A stretch of 64,000 bases of DNA from Amycolatopsis bullii (GTDB taxonomy: Bacteria; Actinomycetota; Actinomycetes; Mycobacteriales; Pseudonocardiaceae): assembly GCF_014654205.1 (NCBI RefSeq), contig NZ_BNAW01000001.1, forward strand, positions 434,001 to 498,000, in the 5' to 3' direction. Positions 61,952-64,000 of the stretch are shown piece after piece. The position numbers and the translations under genes were made by a program. Under the pieces are notes generated by a model. The model saw nothing but the letters and a program-made list of their open reading frames with translations, did not search any database and had not been told where the DNA came from. How positions within the stretch are numbered: the stretch's first letter is position 1; each line of letters begins with the position of its first letter.

Positions 61952-62989
61952 GTGCGAACAGACCCCGGAGGGATCGCTCTCAAGCGACGCCCGCCACACA
62001 CGGGCCGCGCGCTCGGTCTGCTGGCCGCTCTCGGTGTCCTGGTTTTCCTGTGCCTGCTGAGTGTCTGGCTGGGGTCGAAGGAGATTTCGTTCGGTGCCGT
62101 CTGGCAGGTGCTGTGGCACGACGACGGTTCGGCCGACGCGGTGATCATCCACAGTGTCCGGATGCCGCGGACGCTCCTGGCCGTGCTGGTCGGCGCCGCG
62201 CTCGGCCTGGCCGGCACGCTCATGCAGGCGCTGACCCGCAACCCGCTGGCCGAGCCGGGCCTGCTCGGCATCAGCGCCGGAGCCGCGTTCGCCATCGTCT
62301 TCTCCATCACCGTGCTCGGCGTCAGCTCGCTCTACGGCTACATCTGGTTCGCCTTCGCCGGCGCGCTCGCCGCGACGGTGGTCGTCTACTTCCTCGGCAC
62401 CCGCGGCCGCAGCGGCTCGAGCCCGGTCAAGCTCGCCCTCGCCGGAGCCGCCGTCACGGCCCTGCTCGGCTCGTTCACCAGCGCGATGGTGCTCTCGGAC
62501 CCGGTGGCGCTCAACCGCTTCCGGTTCTGGTCGGCCGGTTCGCTCGCCGGCGTCGACAGCGGTTCGCTGCTGCGGGTCCTGCCGTTCCTCGTCGTCGGCG
62601 TGGTGCTGGCGATCGCCAGCGGCCCCGCGCTCAACAGCCTCGCGCTCGGCGACGACGTCGCGGTCGCGCTCGGCCGCCGGCTGGGCCCGCTGCGGCTGCG
62701 CGGCGCCCTGGCCATCACGCTCCTGACCGGCGCCTCGGTCGCGGTCGCCGGTCCGATCGTGTTCCTCGGCCTGATCGTCCCGCACGCCGTGCGGTTCGTC
62801 ATCGGCCCGGACCACCGGTGGCTGCTGCCCTACACCGCCGTCCTCGCCCCCTGCCTGCTGCTGGCCGCCGACATCCTCGGCCGGGTCATGGCCCGCCCCG
62901 GCGAAGTCCGGGCGGGCGTGATCGTCGCCTTCCTCGGCGCGCCCTTCTTCATCTGGCTGGTCCGCCGCCGCAAGCTGGTGGAGTCCTGA
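61952..62989 (+). CDS. FecCD-family siderophore ABC permease (first subunit)
   Basis: A 345-residue FecCD/BtuC-type permease with about ten helices. Hallmarks: RMPRTLLAVLVGAALGLAGT, MQALTRNPLAEPGLLGISAG, GDDVAVALGRRLG (the ATPase-contact loop) and AGPIVFLGLIVPHAVRFVIG. It imports a ferric siderophore together with the next subunit, the lipoprotein at 42311-43333 and an ATPase not in the window. The GTG start follows CGGAGG. It is divergent from the NRPS with an iron box 23 bases upstream. Confidence 0.95.
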   Translation: MRTDPGGIALKRRPPHTGRALGLLAALGVLVFLCLLSVWLGSKEISFGAVWQVLWHDDGSADAVIIHSVRMPRTLLAVLVGAALGLAGTLMQALTRNPLAEPGLLGISAGAAFAIVFSITVLGVSSLYGYIWFAFAGALAATVVVYFLGTRGRSGSSPVKLALAGAAVTALLGSFTSAMVLSDPVALNRFRFWSAGSLAGVDSGSLLRVLPFLVVGVVLAIASGPALNSLALGDDVAVALGRRLGPLRLRGALAITLLTGASVAVAGPIVFLGLIVPHAVRFVIGPDHRWLLPYTAVLAPCLLLAADILGRVMARPGEVRAGVIVAFLGAPFFIWLVRRRKLVES

Positions 62990-64000
62990 TGAGCCTGCTG
63001 CAGGTGCGGCGCGACCGCGTCACCTTCCGCCTCGCGAAACCCGCGGTGTCCGGGCAGATCCGGCTGCGGCTCGTGGCCGTCTCGCTGGTGCTCGCCGTGG
63101 TCGCGTTCGCGTTGTTCTGCGTGGGCATGACGATCGGGGACGTCCCGCTGAGCGTGTCCGACGTCCTGTCGGCGGTGTTCGGCGGCGGCGACAGCGGCAC
63201 CGGCTACATCGTCCGGGAGCTGCGGCTGCCACGGGCGCTGACCGGGCTGCTGGCCGGGCTCGCGTTCGGCGCGTCCGGCGCGGTGTTCCAGACCATCACG
63301 CGCAACCCCCTGGCCAGCCCGGACATGATCGGCATCAACGCGGGCGCGGCCACCGCCGTCGTCGCCGGGATCTCCTTCGGGTTCGGCGGCGGCCTCGGCA
63401 CCACCACCCTCGGCCTGCTCGGCGGGCTGCTGACCGGCCTGCTCGTGTACGTCCTCGCCTGGCGGCGCGGCACCACCGGCTACCGGATCATCCTGGTCGG
63501 CATCGGCATCTTCGCGATGTGCACCAGCCTGACCGACTACCTGCTCAGCCGCGCGCAGATCACCGAAGCCCAGGCCTCGATCGGCTGGCTGGTCGGCAAC
63601 CTCGCCAACCGCGGCTGGGAGCACGTCGTCCCGCTGGCCGGCGCGCTGGCGGTGCTGCTGCCGCTCGTGCTGGCCCTCTCGCGGTGGATGCGCACGCTGC
63701 AGCTCGGCGACGACGTGGCCGCGGGGCTCGGCACGCCGGTGCAGCCGGTGCGGCTGGGCCTGCTGCTGTCCGGTGCCGGGCTGGTGGCCTTCGCGACGGC
63801 GTCCGCGGGCCCGGTCTCGTTCGTCGCGCTGACCGCACCGCAGATCGCGCAACGCCTGGCGCGCCAGGCTTCCCCGCCGCTGACGGCATCCGCGCTCACC
63901 GGCGCGGTCGTGGTGCTGGGCAGCGACATCCTGGCCCGCACGATCACCGCGTCCCCGCTGCCGGTCGGCATCGTGACCGGCGCGCTCGGCGCCCCGCTGC
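62989..64000 (+). CDS. FecCD-family siderophore ABC permease (second subunit), cut by the right edge
   Basis: The first 337 residues of a second permease, sharing one base with the preceding stop (TGATG at 62987-62991). Features: RELRLPRALTGLLAGLAFGA, FQTITRNPLASPDMIGINAG, LGDDVAAGLGTPVQPVR and VSFVALTAPQIAQRLARQ. It pairs with the previous gene as a heterodimeric pore. The end (a few residues) and any downstream ATPase are beyond the window. Confidence 0.94.
   Translation, partial: MSLLQVRRDRVTFRLAKPAVSGQIRLRLVAVSLVLAVVAFALFCVGMTIGDVPLSVSDVLSAVFGGGDSGTGYIVRELRLPRALTGLLAGLAFGASGAVFQTITRNPLASPDMIGINAGAATAVVAGISFGFGGGLGTTTLGLLGGLLTGLLVYVLAWRRGTTGYRIILVGIGIFAMCTSLTDYLLSRAQITEAQASIGWLVGNLANRGWEHVVPLAGALAVLLPLVLALSRWMRTLQLGDDVAAGLGTPVQPVRLGLLLSGAGLVAFATASAGPVSFVALTAPQIAQRLARQASPPLTASALTGAVVVLGSDILARTITASPLPVGIVTGALGAPL

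Noticed and set aside
1-64000. CRISPR array, insertion sequence, integrase, tRNA or rRNA
   Set aside because: No regularly spaced direct repeats, transposase or integrase motifs, or clover-leaf genes were recognised by eye.

Overview
The window comes from a high-GC actinomycete, probably a Pseudonocardiales member close to Amycolatopsis. This is inferred from the roughly 70% GC with strong third-position bias, the many GTG starts and 4-base ATGA/GTGA overlaps, the zinc-free ribosomal protein set, and two families of intergenic inverted repeats. No rRNA, tRNA, transposase, phage gene or CRISPR array was seen.

Layout. Positions 1-6.2 kb hold a partial phospholipid synthase, two paralogous lipoproteins, an acyl-CoA synthetase/dienoyl-CoA isomerase operon, an alpha/beta hydrolase and a frameshifted P-loop kinase. 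Positions 6.3-10.5 kb hold a siroheme synthase (CysG type) and a MoxR ATPase paired with a metallopeptidase-like VWA protein. Positions 10.6-14.4 kb form a zinc-starvation locus: a Zur-type box sits between a leftward rpmB-rpmG-rpsN-rpsR operon and a rightward operon with two COG0523 proteins, rpmE and rpmF. All six ribosomal proteins lack the zinc-ligand cysteines. Positions 15.2-18.3 kb form a MarR-efflux-hydrolase operon. Positions 18.4-24.7 kb hold a PLP decarboxylase with an MFS carrier, an oxygenase/F420 oxidoreductase pair facing a TetR gene across a 44-bp palindrome, and an IclR regulator. Positions 24.7-28.5 kb hold a membrane glycosyltransferase-like protein and two DJ-1/PfpI proteins, one fused to an AraC regulator and one Tat-exported. 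Positions 28.5-32.1 kb are a complete ssuCBAD sulfonate operon, followed by an ETHE1-like metallo-beta-lactamase, a LysR regulator and a RibD-like reductase. Position 34.6-35.7 kb is a single-chain phenylalanyl-tRNA-synthetase-like protein.

From about 37.6 kb to the right edge lies an iron-regulated siderophore locus. It contains a heterodimeric ABC exporter-type pair, a secreted ricin-fold protein, mbtH, a Tat/lipoprotein siderophore-binding protein, panD, a 6005-residue five-module NRPS and two FecCD permeases. IdeR/DmdR-type iron boxes precede the ABC pair, the binding protein, the NRPS and the permeases. Adenylation codes read by hand suggest X - Ser - X - beta-Ala - basic residue, with N-methyltransferase domains in modules 1-3. 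The beta-alanine reading of module 4 fits panD, which overlaps the NRPS stop codon and would supply beta-alanine. The NRPS starts with only the C-terminal half of a condensation domain and ends without a thioesterase. No hydroxylase, salicylate or formyltransferase gene is visible, so the rest of the pathway may lie beyond position 64000.
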